Made by a program: the position numbers and the translations under genes. The notes below the pieces were generated by a model. It was not told where the DNA came from and searched no databases. It saw only the letters and a program-made list of their open reading frames with translations. Shown one piece after another: positions 1 through 8,033 of a stretch of DNA of 18,384 bases (its first letter is position 1; each line of letters opens with the position of its first letter). The stretch comes from Echinostoma caproni (Eukaryota; Platyhelminthes; Trematoda; Plagiorchiida; Echinostomatidae), in NCBI GenBank assembly GCA_900618425.1, contig UZAN01040903.1, positions 46,764 through 65,147 of the forward strand, given 5' to 3'.

Positions 1-439
1 TTAGGACGGTTTCCTCGAGAGAACACGAAACTGTCATTGACCCAATTGGAAAGATGCAACATGGTCATTTGTATGCTCTTCAAATAATCACTTTTAGGGA
101 ATGCGTTAAAACGAAATTATGCATTGCACTTATGCCATTTAATTGTTTACCCAGTCCGCCGTAAATGAACAATAGATCAGTAGTTCGCATGGTCAATAAA
201 CCGTCACTTAGGTACACAATAATACGGCTTCTACTAAAAAGGGTTATTTTCTCCATGTTTTAGACCAACGGCAGAAGAGAGACGATCACATGGATGTTCC
301 AAATTAGATCGTTCACAATAGAATCGCATCGGAATTGTCTTTGTGGGATCGCATCACAACGGGGATACACGCGCTTTTGCGTGGAACAGAATCTCTCTCG
401 CCGAAGTAGGACAATCACGCCCACTTGTTTCCTCCACAG
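1..439. other. no supported gene; AT-rich flank
   Basis: I see no feature I can support before the candidate exon at 440. Positions 300-570 are more GC-rich than the rest of the left flank and stay open on both strands. That could mark a diverged coding or regulatory stretch, but neither translation has a recognisable motif. Confidence 0.4.
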
Positions 440-515
440 TAGTTCATCACACCTCGATGAGAACGACAAACCGCGGAACGCCCACTTTTCCTCCCGGATC
501 AGGCCACGCCACCGG
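440..515 (+). CDS. candidate small internal exon (76 nt)
   Basis: This 76-nt stretch follows a strong acceptor, a pyrimidine tract ending TTTCCTCCACAG at 428-439. It ends at a good donor, CGG|GTGAGA, with GT at 516-517. Reading frames 2 and 3 of the segment are open, and frame 1 begins with a stop. One open frame reads SSSHLDENDKPRNAHF and the other contains MRTTNRGTPTF. The local base composition is less AT-rich than the neighbourhood. No partner exon was found and no domain is visible, so the call rests only on the splice signals. It could be chance or part of a 5' untranslated region. Confidence 0.22.
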
Positions 516-664
516 GTGAGAATACGTGCGTGGGACGAGACGAAGAACAGTGAATGATTCGGAATAGCGAGCACAAGCAGGTTATTATCGAACTCAAAGG
601 AAATTTATCAACATTGAATGAATCAAATCGAGCGGACGTATGTTCACAAACTGAGGTGAAAATT

Positions 665-687
665 ACACACACACACACACACACATA
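665..687. repeat. (AC)n microsatellite
   Basis: About eleven AC units run here, followed by imperfect ACA-rich sequence to about 700. The tract is on the strand opposite to the GT tract at 1081-1111, so the two are an inverted pair of simple repeats about 400 bp apart. Confidence 0.95.
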
Positions 688-1026
688 CAAACACTCACAC
701 AGCATAACTAGTAACACTGTAATGAGTATGAAACATATTCCTACACAGGCTAATACAAAAAAGAAACCAATTGTAAAAACAACATTGAGAATAACAACAA
801 TAGCAACAACAACAATTACCACTAAGGCGAAAACCAGAACTTTCAGTTTCTTCATTCAATCAAACTTCACAAAAGCATTTTTCTATTGCTTCGTTTTTGA
901 CACCACACGGACCACATGATCACTCACTCATCACCATAGTAACGAGTAGAGTAGTTTAAAATTAGTAGTCTCACAAAGTGCTCGAGGAAAGGTAAACTGA
1001 GACACAAGCATAGCTGGTTCGGTGGC

Positions 1027-1040
1027 GGGGGGGGGGGGGN
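1027..1040. repeat. G homopolymer ending in N
   Basis: Thirteen consecutive G residues end in an unresolved base at 1040. The true run length is uncertain, because homopolymer runs of this kind are often miscalled. Any reading frame crossing it cannot be trusted. Confidence 0.95.
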
Positions 1041-1080
1041 GCAGGAACAGGGGCCTGCGATAGGAAGGTATGTCTGGTTT

Positions 1081-1111
1081 GTGTGTGTGCGTGTGTGTGT
1101 GTCGGTGTGTG
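1081..1111. repeat. (GT)n microsatellite, interrupted
   Basis: The tract is GT repeats interrupted once by GC and once by CG. Together with the G-run just upstream it makes 1020-1115 a simple-sequence cluster. Confidence 0.9.
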
Positions 1112-2250
1112 AGAACAAAGTTTGGGAACGGAAGAGTAGTTTGTTTTCAATACAAGCACACGGGCAATAAGACTTACTAGTTAGTAGCCTTCCTTCCGTA
1201 TGTGAGACAAACAAACACAAGCATACACACCGTTTATTTTAACCACGTTCTGCGGCCATGTTTCATTGCTTCCCGAGTGATGCATAGATTTAGTTGTGAT
1301 TCAAAGAAGACAAGATAAAAGATTGGAGGATGAAGGAAACGTGACAAATGAAAGTTCAGAAACCAAGTCGTGTTCGGTTATGAACCTTATCAAGTTGGTT
1401 CTTTCTCGGTGCGTGTCCACACACATTGACAATCGAAATGCATTCGGAAAGCGAAGTAAAAACACAAGTAGATCGAATTTAGAGTGAATAAAAATCTTTT
1501 CAGGGAGTGCGGGATTTAAATTCTTCTATCAATACCACGATTTGTTTAAATGGGATTAGTTGCGTGAAAATGCTGAGGCAGAGGCAATTTTCAATCCTAA
1601 GCTACATGTGGATTGATTGCTAAATAAGTCCGTTGGGATGACGAGTTCAGTACCGTATTAAACACGAAGCCATAGCGAATAAATACATTTACAGTTTGAT
1701 CGATACAATTTGTCAAAAGATAACTATTACTTTCAGTTTTGAATGCGCGAATGATGTATTCAGCAACGAGCATCACGTTGAGGGTGGGTCAACAAATGCA
1801 TACAGAACAAATTAGTACATACAAATTCTGGGATTCTGGTTACTTTTCAAAATCACGAAATAATAGTCGGGATTAAGGTAACAACAATCGTTACGAGATT
1901 TCCAAGCTGGTGTGCGACAATCGATAAATTCATCATTGATTAGAATAGCCAAACAATCATATTGGCTATTTTACTTTGAGCTGTATTTTACCCATCTAGC
2001 GCCAACTGTTCATGATACTTATCCAATTCCTTATCCAGTGAAACTTATCCATTTTTTATGCGAATAATATTTAGAAGTGCACCGAACAACTCCGAAGGCG
2101 GGGGTCTAATATCGAAAAAAAAACGAGCTCTTACACGCATGCACACACGCACAAAGACCACAGAAATCAATATTAGACATGAGGGCAGGAGAATCCTGCT
2201 AGTTGAGAGGGCGGGGTTGGGGGGATGGAAGTTAATTTGGACCCGGCAAT
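1112..2250. other. non-coding stretch, no supported gene
   Basis: Open frames here are under 100 codons, AT-biased and without domains. I see a small hairpin at 1944-1970 and a G-rich run at 2208-2224. The run has three G blocks, GGG, GGGG and GGGGGG, with short spacers, just short of a canonical four-block quadruplex. Nothing else is evident. Confidence 0.5.
1944..1970. repeat. 9-bp perfect hairpin
   Basis: AATAGCCAA and TTGGCTATT are perfect inverted copies separated by nine bases. The stem is AT-rich and not followed by a T-run. No role can be assigned. Confidence 0.6.
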
Positions 2251-2330
2251 GGGTGTTCAAATCCTGGGTATCAGCAATCTACCGCTCGAGCTCGGTTAGT
2301 GATTCACCAACAGGTAACCCTGAGGGCCAA
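2230..2330 (+). repeat. possible tRNA-derived SINE relic (B box only)
   Basis: The string TGTTCAAATCC at 2254-2264 fits a pol III B box. It is nearly the same as the B box of the SINE at 7266-7276 (AGTTCAAATCC). No convincing A box lies upstream and no ribozyme core follows. I read it as a strongly decayed SINE fragment or a chance match. Confidence 0.25.
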
Positions 2331-2868
2331 ATCCAAAATCGAGCAGAAGGGTAGAAGTAACCCATCAAGTCCTCACAAGCTAATTTGTCCATGGGTCCGG
2401 TGAGTGAAGCAGTTGTGTATTTTCCGTTTAAAGTAACCAGTTACTTGATTACCAGTTTGGTTGAACGTGGTGTGTTCCGACACAATGTAGACTACAATCG
2501 GTAAACTTTGAACGTTTCCTTACTCATTTCCCCTTACACTAACTCCGGGGTGGGGGCCTGGCGTTTAACATTAGATGTGAGAAAGTAATTCCCTTTTTCA
2601 AGCTGTAATAAACATAGACTGGCGGGGCCTTCGAATTTCGGCTGCGCTATCCGTTTTTCCATCATCGGATTATTCACTGCATAACCATAACTGTCTGAGC
2701 TTTTTTTGCATCATTCATCACCGTGAACTTTTACCTTGATTGCCAAGGCGACAGTTGTGTTGCTACAGTAAGGACAAACTTGATCAAATACACTCGGGAT
2801 TGCATGCATTCCATCAAATGGACCAAATGGGCAGCTACAACCTGTTTTGGGAGGACTATGAGGAATAA

Positions 2869-3585
2869 AACCAAAAGGACGTTCAGGAAGCTTTCGAAAA
2901 ATCTGAGGAAGCATCGAGCCGGTTGGAAAGTTGCTCTTCGGAAACGAACCATCTCTTGTGTGTTCCCATCCTTCTCAGTTCTGACGTCCGATCTCTTATC
3001 GGAAATATGGCCGATCTCACCAGCTTAATCAAGCTACGGGAATATGCCCAACTAGGTGTGATCATGCTACAAGAAAGTTGGCTCCGCAAAGAAATTGAAG
3101 ATGAAATAATACACCTGGATGGATTCACTAGCTATCATGTCGATCGTCCTGTTCCTTATTCCGGACGAGGAGGAGGTGTTATCTTTTTTGTCAAAAATCA
3201 GTGGTGTTATCTGACCAAAAATGTGTTTTATTCCCTAAGTCATATAAACGCATCGGCAATTCAATGTAAGCCCAGGAATTTGATTTTTTCTCGGTCACTT
3301 ATTCTTGTAAATGCGTATATAGCCCCCTCTTGCTCATCTCATATTCTTAACGATTTTTATGATTCTTTTTCAACTAAACTGATTGAATTCGTAGATACTT
3401 CAGTCTGTATTATTTGTGGGGACTTCAATAATTCCGATACCCGTTTCCTAATCACATTAGGTCTTCAAAACATTGTTACTTTTCCCACTGGGCTTGAGGT
3501 ACATCTGGATTTGGGTTTTATCAACCTTCCTAATTTACTTCTTGTATAACGCCGCCCCCCCCCACTGAGAATGTCTGATCATTCT
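2869..3585 (+). pseudogene. LINE ORF2 endonuclease domain, broken
   Basis: This is the endonuclease of the LINE, which in intact relatives nicks target DNA to prime reverse transcription. The frame opens at 2869 after a stop. It contains a DVRSL block at 2983 (usually NVRSL or NIRSL, so the Asn expected there reads Asp), QESW at 3070-3081, RGGG at 3166-3177, GDFN at 3418-3429 and SDHS at 3574-3585. The glutamate of QESW, the aspartate and asparagine of GDFN, and the terminal SDH are the conserved catalytic-type residues. A TAA at 3547-3549 interrupts the frame just before the SDH block. A run of nine C residues at 3555-3563 follows, but the frame on both sides is the same. There is no credible ATG, so the true N-terminus lies in the missing 5' part. 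Confidence 0.85.
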
Positions 3586-3589
3586 ATGT

Positions 3590-4484
3590 TGGCCAACTAT
3601 TTCTCCATCCGTCAGCAGTTCACACGCTACAAAGGTCGTACAACTTCACTGCTGCCCTCCTCAAAAGGCGTACTACAAGGTGCTATTCTATCCCTTTTTC
3701 TATTTTCTCTATGCCTGTGAGCAATTCTTCTCTTATCTTTAAGCATGCAGACGATATAATATTTGGACTGCCCAACCCCAATTCATCATTTCAACCCACT
3801 CTATAAGAAGATGTGTCTGAAATAGTTGAGTGGTCTCAACAAAGGAACCTCCGCACGAACCCCCAAAAATGTAATGACGTAATTGTTTCCTTTTTGAAAG
3901 GTCAAAAGTATGGTAAATTGTCAAATGCCAGCCCGCCTTTATCTATCCCCGGTGATCAGATGGAACGACAACCGTCTGTCAAATACCTTGGCGTTATTTT
4001 CAACCGTAACCTCACCTGGTCCGACCACGTTAATGACGTTTTTCTGAAGGTCAGTAAGCTCACTTTTTATATTTTACGTCTTAAATCACTTTCCATTCAA
4101 AACCATCTCATAAGGTGTTTTGTTTTTGCGTGCGTTTTGTCTCACTGGCTTTATGGATCCCCTGTTATCTTTTCTGTTCTTTTCATCAAGGACCTCAAAC
4201 TCATTTCCCGATCACTCAAATTTCTGTCAGTTTGTAGTCTCATTCCACGGGAACATCTGGTACAGTATATGGTGACATATCACATTAAGTCCTGTAAAAC
4301 ATTCTCCAACAATATTTTATCTGATATTTCCCATCCTCTTTAGTCCGCCCTTAGTCAGTGCCCTTCTCACTCATCCACCCGTTCCACTCACAAACTTATA
4401 AAGACACGCACTGAAGCTTATCTCGCCGGATTTCTAACAAACCATGAACTCGTTGCAGGAAATCTGCATAAAATGCTAAACTAA
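3590..4484 (+). pseudogene. LINE ORF2 reverse transcriptase remnant and C-terminus
   Basis: This is the distal half of the reverse transcriptase. It starts at about YFSIRQQFTRYKG, directly after the endonuclease SDH block, so the fingers and the first catalytic palm motif (the F..D block) are deleted. The motif KGVLQGAILS lies at 3664-3693 in the endonuclease frame. Just after about 3705 the reading shifts to another frame, where HADDII (the YADD motif with His for Tyr) sits at 3744-3761. That frame continues to the thumb motif YLGV at 3984-3995. Stops at 3804-3806 and 4341-4343 break it. Reading through the latter, the same frame goes on to an apparently natural TAA at 4482-4484. With one catalytic aspartate motif missing, no polymerase activity is possible. 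Confidence 0.82.
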
Positions 4485-4761
4485 ATCAATCATAAACACC
4501 CAAGTATGCTATTGGTTTTTGATATTGCTGTCCTTTTTCACGTCCTTTAATTGCTGCATATCGTTGTTGTTTTCCCACTTTTTGTTGACATACTATGGTT
4601 ATGTCTTTGCTGAATATCCGTCTCTCGAGGTGTATAAAACCATTCCTTGGCTTGGCTTTACTTCAGTTAAAGTCCAATTATTGTCTCAGAGGATTCTGAT
4701 TTGCCCAGGGGGATCTAACTTATCGAATGACTAGCATTCGTGAGTATGCTTCCATTATCAA

Positions 4762-4765
<4 letters not shown>
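4485..4765 (+). other. LINE 3' untranslated region
   Basis: The stretch follows the last LINE stop codon and runs to the (AT)n tract. It has no further coding signal; the 71-codon open frame at 4519 looks like chance. In the CR1 group the enzyme recognises the 3' end of its RNA here. No specific hairpin was resolved by eye. Confidence 0.6.

Positions 4766-4795
<30 letters not shown>
4766..4795. repeat. (AT)15 microsatellite at LINE 3' end
   Basis: About fifteen AT units directly follow the LINE sequence. CR1-group elements commonly end in short simple repeats rather than poly(A), so I take this as the element tail, probably expanded after insertion. It is the longest uninterrupted AT repeat in the window. 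Confidence 0.9.
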
Positions 4796-4799
<4 letters not shown>

Positions 4800-5156
4800 T
4801 AGTAGTTGTGATGGAAAGTTTAGAACGAGAGGAACCGAGGGTAGGTACGCTAACCATACTACACGAGAACATTCCCACAACTTAGAATAGGGGGAGCGAA
4901 TGACTGCTTCATTTTTCAGTACATCAACATCGAAAAAAGCCACGATAGAATAATTTATCTCTGGGTAGTTGTTTTGCATAAGCCCTCTGACAGTACATTG
5001 CTTAAAGTAGCTCAGCTTCTCACCAAGAGCCTGCTTCGTGTAGACTCTTTTCAATANAAACCCAGGTGACCACGATCTGCTGACATGATACAACAAAATT
5101 TTAAGTCTGTTTGGAAGGTTTTGTGGTGGAATATTCAGAGCCGAGTCAATGTTCAC
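4796..5156 (-). other. unrecognised minus-strand open frame, possible element relic
   Basis: A minus-strand frame stays open from about 5156 to the (AT)n tract, about 120 codons before it runs into the repeat. It is rich in aromatic and hydrophobic residues. It includes RLKILLYHVSRSWSPGF and an ambiguous codon at the N (5057). The plus frames across the same bases have several stops. I recognise no domain. A further minus-strand frame at 5249-5566 could be an upstream portion separated by frameshifts. The pair may be the remains of an unclassified repeat or a retrocopy next to the LINE, but open frames of this size also arise by chance in this window. Confidence 0.25.
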
Positions 5157-5248
5157 ATTGGACTACCTTGGAAACGGATCACATCGTCTCCAAGGCAAAA
5201 AAGAAAACCACGTGCCAGCTTGAAACCTTCTGACAATGTTGCCAAAGT

Positions 5249-5566
5249 TCAATTTGGCTTACACGCAGACAATACAATTTTGTGTCCTTTGTCAGGAAGC
5301 CGTACTATCCGGCTCGCTCCTTTGAGTACGTTGAACGATAGACTGGGAGAGTAGACAAACATCTTGAGACACTGGGATAGGTAGTCGACAGTGTTAGATG
5401 ATGGTACACACGAAAAACACGCAAGCATCCGCATATATGCGCAATGTTCAATCGTCCAATGAAGCCGACGATCATGTGTTACTTGCTCTGCACGAGTCCG
5501 TAGTTCGGGGTTCCTACTTGTGACAGTAGGCCAAGGAGTCTCTCTTGCGTTGAAGCATTTTATCAA
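5249..5566 (-). other. unrecognised minus-strand open frame (105 codons)
   Basis: The translation contains AYMRMLACFSCVPSS and SRIVRLPDKGHKIVLSACK. It is closed by a stop just before 5249, and the next 90 bases towards the neighbouring frame contain stops in every frame. No signal peptide or domain is visible. I treat it as a possible decayed coding fragment related to the open frame at 4796-5156, not as an intact gene. Confidence 0.2.
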
Positions 5567-5709
5567 TCACATAGAATAGAAACCTTCACTGGGCATCCCC
5601 AGAATGTCTGACTGTTGTACCGTGCTTTCCACAAATAGTCCAATTAGGATAAGCAATTTTTTTTGTGATAAGGTCTGATAAATTGTCACCATTTATTGTT
5701 GGTGACGGT

Positions 5710-5747
5710 CACACTTTGAGTGACTGAGTGCGATCCAAGAAGTGAAT
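5710..5747 (+). repeat. direct repeat, copy 1 (diverged)
   Basis: The segment starts CACACTTTGAGTGACTGAG and ends AAGAAGTGAAT. It aligns with 6352-6385, which starts CACACTTTGACTGAG and ends ACGAAGTGAAT, with a four-base gap and several substitutions. The copies lie 640 bp apart in the same orientation. They may be ends of one repeat or two copies of a dispersed family. Confidence 0.4.
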
Positions 5748-5804
5748 CTGTCTGGGACATAGTTTCTTTTATGTCCCCGTTCATTTCACCAATTCATTTG
5801 CCAG

Positions 5805-6356
5805 TCAACTGTGTGTTGTGCATAGACAGCCCAAATATAATCGCTTATTTACGTTGATTATTTTAAACCGGTATCGACAAACAGTGCACCATTTCAAACA
5901 ATGGAACACAATGTAGCGAGCCGGACCTGTTTTCAGTGATTCTCCTTCGTCTTTGTCTAATACACCAGATTTTGTATAACTCGAGTAGAAGAAACGGGGG
6001 CCGCGCCAATAGCACGTACAAGAAATTAACGAAACTTGAAAACAGAAATAGATAATATCTACCTTTGTACCCATAGAACACAAAGATACTGCCAGCAAGA
6101 TGTTTGCCTTTATGTGCTCAATCAGTTGGAGATTACCGTGCGTGGTCAGTTTAAAACAGTAGTAAGAACAGTAGTGGAACAACGGGATGAACAAAATATT
6201 CCGACTGACAAGTACAAAAACTCTAATCCGTGTGAACGAATAGCCTTGACATGGGTATCGTCGCAAATCCAACTTTAAGTGGAACACAAGTATCGAACGA
6301 AGAATGAAATCAGTTCGCGCGCGCATACGCACACACGCACCTGCCAGTTGACACAC
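5805..6356 (-). other. longest minus-strand open frame near the LINE (183 codons), unrecognised
   Basis: This open frame is rich in Cys, Tyr and Phe, includes hydrophobic runs such as FVLVSRNILFIPLFHYCSYY, and has no domain I can name. Part of the opposite strand (6036-6278) is open too, a sign of low stop density rather than selection. No splice sites or polyadenylation signal support it. It could be a chance frame or part of the repeat whose ends are suggested by the direct repeats at 5710 and 6352. It is listed only because of its length. Confidence 0.15.
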
Positions 6357-6385
6357 TTTGACTGAGTCTCGTGGACGAAGTGAAT
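6352..6385 (+). repeat. direct repeat, copy 2 (diverged)
   Basis: This is the partner of the repeat at 5710-5747. It is followed by GAAATCACAGAACTGGG, which has no match after copy 1, so only this short block is shared. Confidence 0.4.
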
Positions 6386-6420
6386 GAAATCACAGAACTG
6401 GGTCTGATACCTATCAGCTG

Positions 6421-6426
6421 TTTATT
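6421..6426 (-). terminator. polyadenylation signal AATAAA (minus strand)
   Basis: A canonical AATAAA lies about 107 bases beyond the stop codon of the candidate minus-strand exon at 6533-6760. Its position suits a short 3' untranslated region, with cleavage expected near 6395-6411. Confidence 0.4.
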
Positions 6427-6532
6427 TTTCAAACATGACAGCTAATGACGAGTGCACCAACTGCGCACACTTTGCAACAATATCTACCGTAAATCTATGT
6501 GACTAACAACACGTGAATGTAATTTCAAGCAG

Positions 6533-6760
6533 TTATAGACTAATCACCAATTGCTCCGACAACTGTTGTCTCTGTTTTGGCTGATCTTGACAGAACCACA
6601 CCCACGTGACATGATACACGAAATCCATAAGGGTTTTTGAATCCCCCATCCTGACGAAAGGAGGAATTTCGGCTGAAAATGAAATCTCGATTATCTGCAC
6701 ATTATATACCCAAACTGTCAGTGAATTGCCGTCAGCTGAAAGATCCCAAGTCTGGGACCA
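6533..6760 (-). CDS. candidate last exon, unknown protein (about 75 codons)
   Basis: Read on the minus strand, a TTATCAG acceptor (CAG at 6761-6763) opens a frame in phase 0. It continues for 75 codons to a TAA at 6533-6535, with AATAAA at 6421-6426 downstream. The translation begins WSQTWDLSADGNSLTVW and ends with a Gln-rich segment, CQDQPKQRQQLSEQL, a composition more protein-like than most frames here. I recognise no domain. The pyrimidine tract before the acceptor is weak. The phase would fit after the minus-strand exon at 15291-15450, which ends in phase 0, but the distance is over 8 kb and nothing proves a link. Confidence 0.33.
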   Translation of the reverse strand, partial: WSQTWDLSADGNSLTVWVYNVQIIEISFSAEIPPFVRMGDSKTLMDFVYHVTWVWFCQDQPKQRQQLSEQLVISL

Positions 6761-6915
6761 CTGATAATGCAATTAATTTTCTATAGAACCAATCGATGAA
6801 TCACTACATGAATCAGTGTGACGGTCTAGCAAACATCTTTAATGACATTCCAAGCTATTTGAGTGAAATTGACTAATGTTCGAGAGAGACAGAGAGAGAA
6901 AAGGATAAAAAAACG

Positions 6916-6996
6916 TTCATTGATTTAAGCTGACTATCCTTCGGACTTTACCTTCACGCACAATCCTTAGTTACTTGTGAGTAAAGTTGTGGATAA
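6916..6996 (+). repeat. left arm of rearranged inverted repeat around SINE
   Basis: Two blocks here recur inverted on the right side of the SINE. The first, 6916-6970, holds CTGACTATCCTTCG and GCACAATCCT. It matches the reverse complement of 7369-7425. The second, 6971-6996, starts TTACTTGTGAGTA and matches the reverse complement of 7431-7456. The order of the blocks differs between sides: on the left the second block follows the first, while on the right (same orientation) it precedes it. The left copy therefore looks like a junction between the end of one unit and the start of another. Confidence 0.65.
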
Positions 6997-7199
6997 ATTG
7001 ATAAGAAAGTTAGTTAAATGCGAATAATTAATCGAACCTGGTAGGATTTTGGCAAGTCAGCCCGTAACCTGCAAGGAAGTCCTGACACAGTGGGAGGCTT
7101 TCGATTGGAGTTAACAGATTGCCATCTATGTCTCCCTTCTTTGCTGTCGGGCCAAATGAATTAATTGACTATCACTGAAGCCAAAACCTGAACAAACAT

Positions 7200-7368
7200 G
7201 AATTGGCAATTCGGTTCAACCATGGTAGGAGAAGTTGGCACAGGCCTTCCATGCGATGGGTCCAGAGTTCAAATCCAGGACGGGACGGTGAATATGCACT
7301 ACTGATGAGCCCTAATAAGAGAGAAACTCGAGCCTAGTGCTTTCGAATGTATGATTGCATCGATTAAC
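7200..7368 (+). mobile_element. tRNA-derived SINE with hammerhead ribozyme relic
   Basis: The head carries an A-box-like TGGTAGGAGAAGTTGG at 7223-7238 and a B-box-like AGTTCAAATCC at 7266-7276, with 27 bases between them, the internal pol III promoter of a tRNA-derived SINE. A hammerhead ribozyme core follows at 7296-7340. SINE-like repeats with type I hammerheads are known from schistosomes (the Sm-alpha family) and other trematodes. No cloverleaf can be drawn, so this is not a functional tRNA gene. The copy is old: the ribozyme stem II and the cleavage-site base are mutated. The exact ends are unclear, but the inverted-repeat arms at 6916-6996 and 7369-7456 border it. Confidence 0.7.
7296..7340 (+). 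ncRNA. degenerate type I hammerhead ribozyme
   Basis: Stem I is perfect: GCACTA at 7296-7301 pairs with TAGTGC at 7335-7340. The conserved CTGATGA core lies at 7302-7308 and GAAA at 7323-7326. The short stem III is formed by the self-complementary CTCGAG at 7327-7332. Stem II, which in active copies is closed by a GTCC/GGAC-type pair, reads GCCCTAATAAGAGA and no longer pairs well. The base before the cleavage point is in a GCC context where active relatives have GTC. Both changes predict no self-cleavage. The short stem III is the known form of trematode and retrozyme-like type I hammerheads, which can act as dimers. Confidence 0.7.
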
Positions 7369-7456
7369 TGAGGATTGTGCGCGAAAAAGAAATTCGAAGG
7401 ATAGTCAGTTCAAATTAATGAGTACTAATTATCCCACATCACTACTCACAAGTAAC
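7369..7456 (-). repeat. right arm of rearranged inverted repeat around SINE
   Basis: On the minus strand this reads TTACTTGTGAGTAGTGATG, then CATTAATTTGAACTGACTATCC, split here as CATTAATTTG and AACTGACTATCC, and then GCGCACAATCCTCAG. The unit is about 88 bp. Its outer part and its inner part both reappear on the left at 6916-6996, in swapped order. It could be a second repeat family into which the SINE inserted, or the SINE tail duplicated in inverted orientation. Confidence 0.6.
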
Positions 7457-7940
7457 TGTGAATTGAATGTGGACAAAAAATAGTTTTGGCAATGAGAAAT
7501 TGATGAAATTGATGCTCAATACTGAACAAATTGAATTGAATTTGAGGATCCTAACTCGACCACCGACCAATCCGGACTCGTTAGACCGTTTACCACACTT
7601 AGTTGGAGATAGTTTTGTTCACTGAAATGGGCTCAGAATGAACCAAACACAATTCATAAGAAATGATCATTTTAATCTGTGTTATTCAATCAAGTATTCA
7701 CGAAATCAAATGTTATTTTTTGCTGGTAATCACATTATCTAATTTGTTTTAAAAAGGAGAATGATGTCGATAGTGAAACAATGATGAGGGGTTGATTTCA
7801 CTGTTGCTTGGCACGCCCATCCATCTAGTTTGAGCCGCGAATCGGTGACCAGTCCGAGTCTCAAGAGTTAGTTTGCCGGCTACAAAAACTGAACAATAAG
7901 CTTTTGTAGATAATGCAATTAGGTTGTTTCTAATACTGGA
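7457..7940. other. no supported feature
   Basis: The stretch is AT-rich with many stops in all frames and no splice-bounded open segment. I see nothing to annotate. Confidence 0.5.
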
Positions 7941-7960
7941 CAGGGCCGGGCAGGGCCGGG
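7941..7960. repeat. 10-bp perfect tandem duplication
   Basis: CAGGGCCGGG occurs twice back to back, a GC-rich island in AT-rich DNA. It is preceded by a related GGA sequence and followed by CAAATCAGG. Confidence 0.9.
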
Positions 7961-8033
7961 CAAATCAGGATAGAAACAAGCATGAAGCTCGTAAAAGAAA
8001 GATCGAATTGCAAGATATCTATTTATCTTGCAG

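Larger units (their letters stand above)
2723..4795 (+). mobile_element. truncated, internally deleted CR1-like non-LTR retrotransposon (LINE)
   Basis: The segment encodes, in order, parts of an apurinic-type endonuclease and a reverse transcriptase, then a 3' untranslated region and an (AT)n tail. This order and the motifs (QESW, RGGG, GDFN, SDH, then GVLQG, HADD, YLGV) are those of CR1/Jockey-group LINEs. The 5' boundary is uncertain. Upstream of 2869 the endonuclease frame is closed by a TAA at 2866-2868. A different frame stays open from 2723 to 2925 and holds several Cys and His residues, perhaps the relic of an N-terminal PHD-like zinc finger. The copy is about 2.1 kb, shorter than a usual 4-5 kb element. 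It has an internal deletion, a frameshift and several in-frame stops, so it cannot move by itself. No target-site duplication could be identified by eye. Confidence 0.85.

Noticed and set aside
499..919. Frames on both strands through the AC tract and the CAA-rich run
   Set aside because: Low-complexity translations (Thr-His, Val-Cys, Thr-Thr) made by simple repeats.
2711..2914. Minus-strand frame with CSC and CPYC, zinc-finger-like
   Set aside because: It lies antisense to the LINE 5' region and has no start, splice or polyadenylation support.
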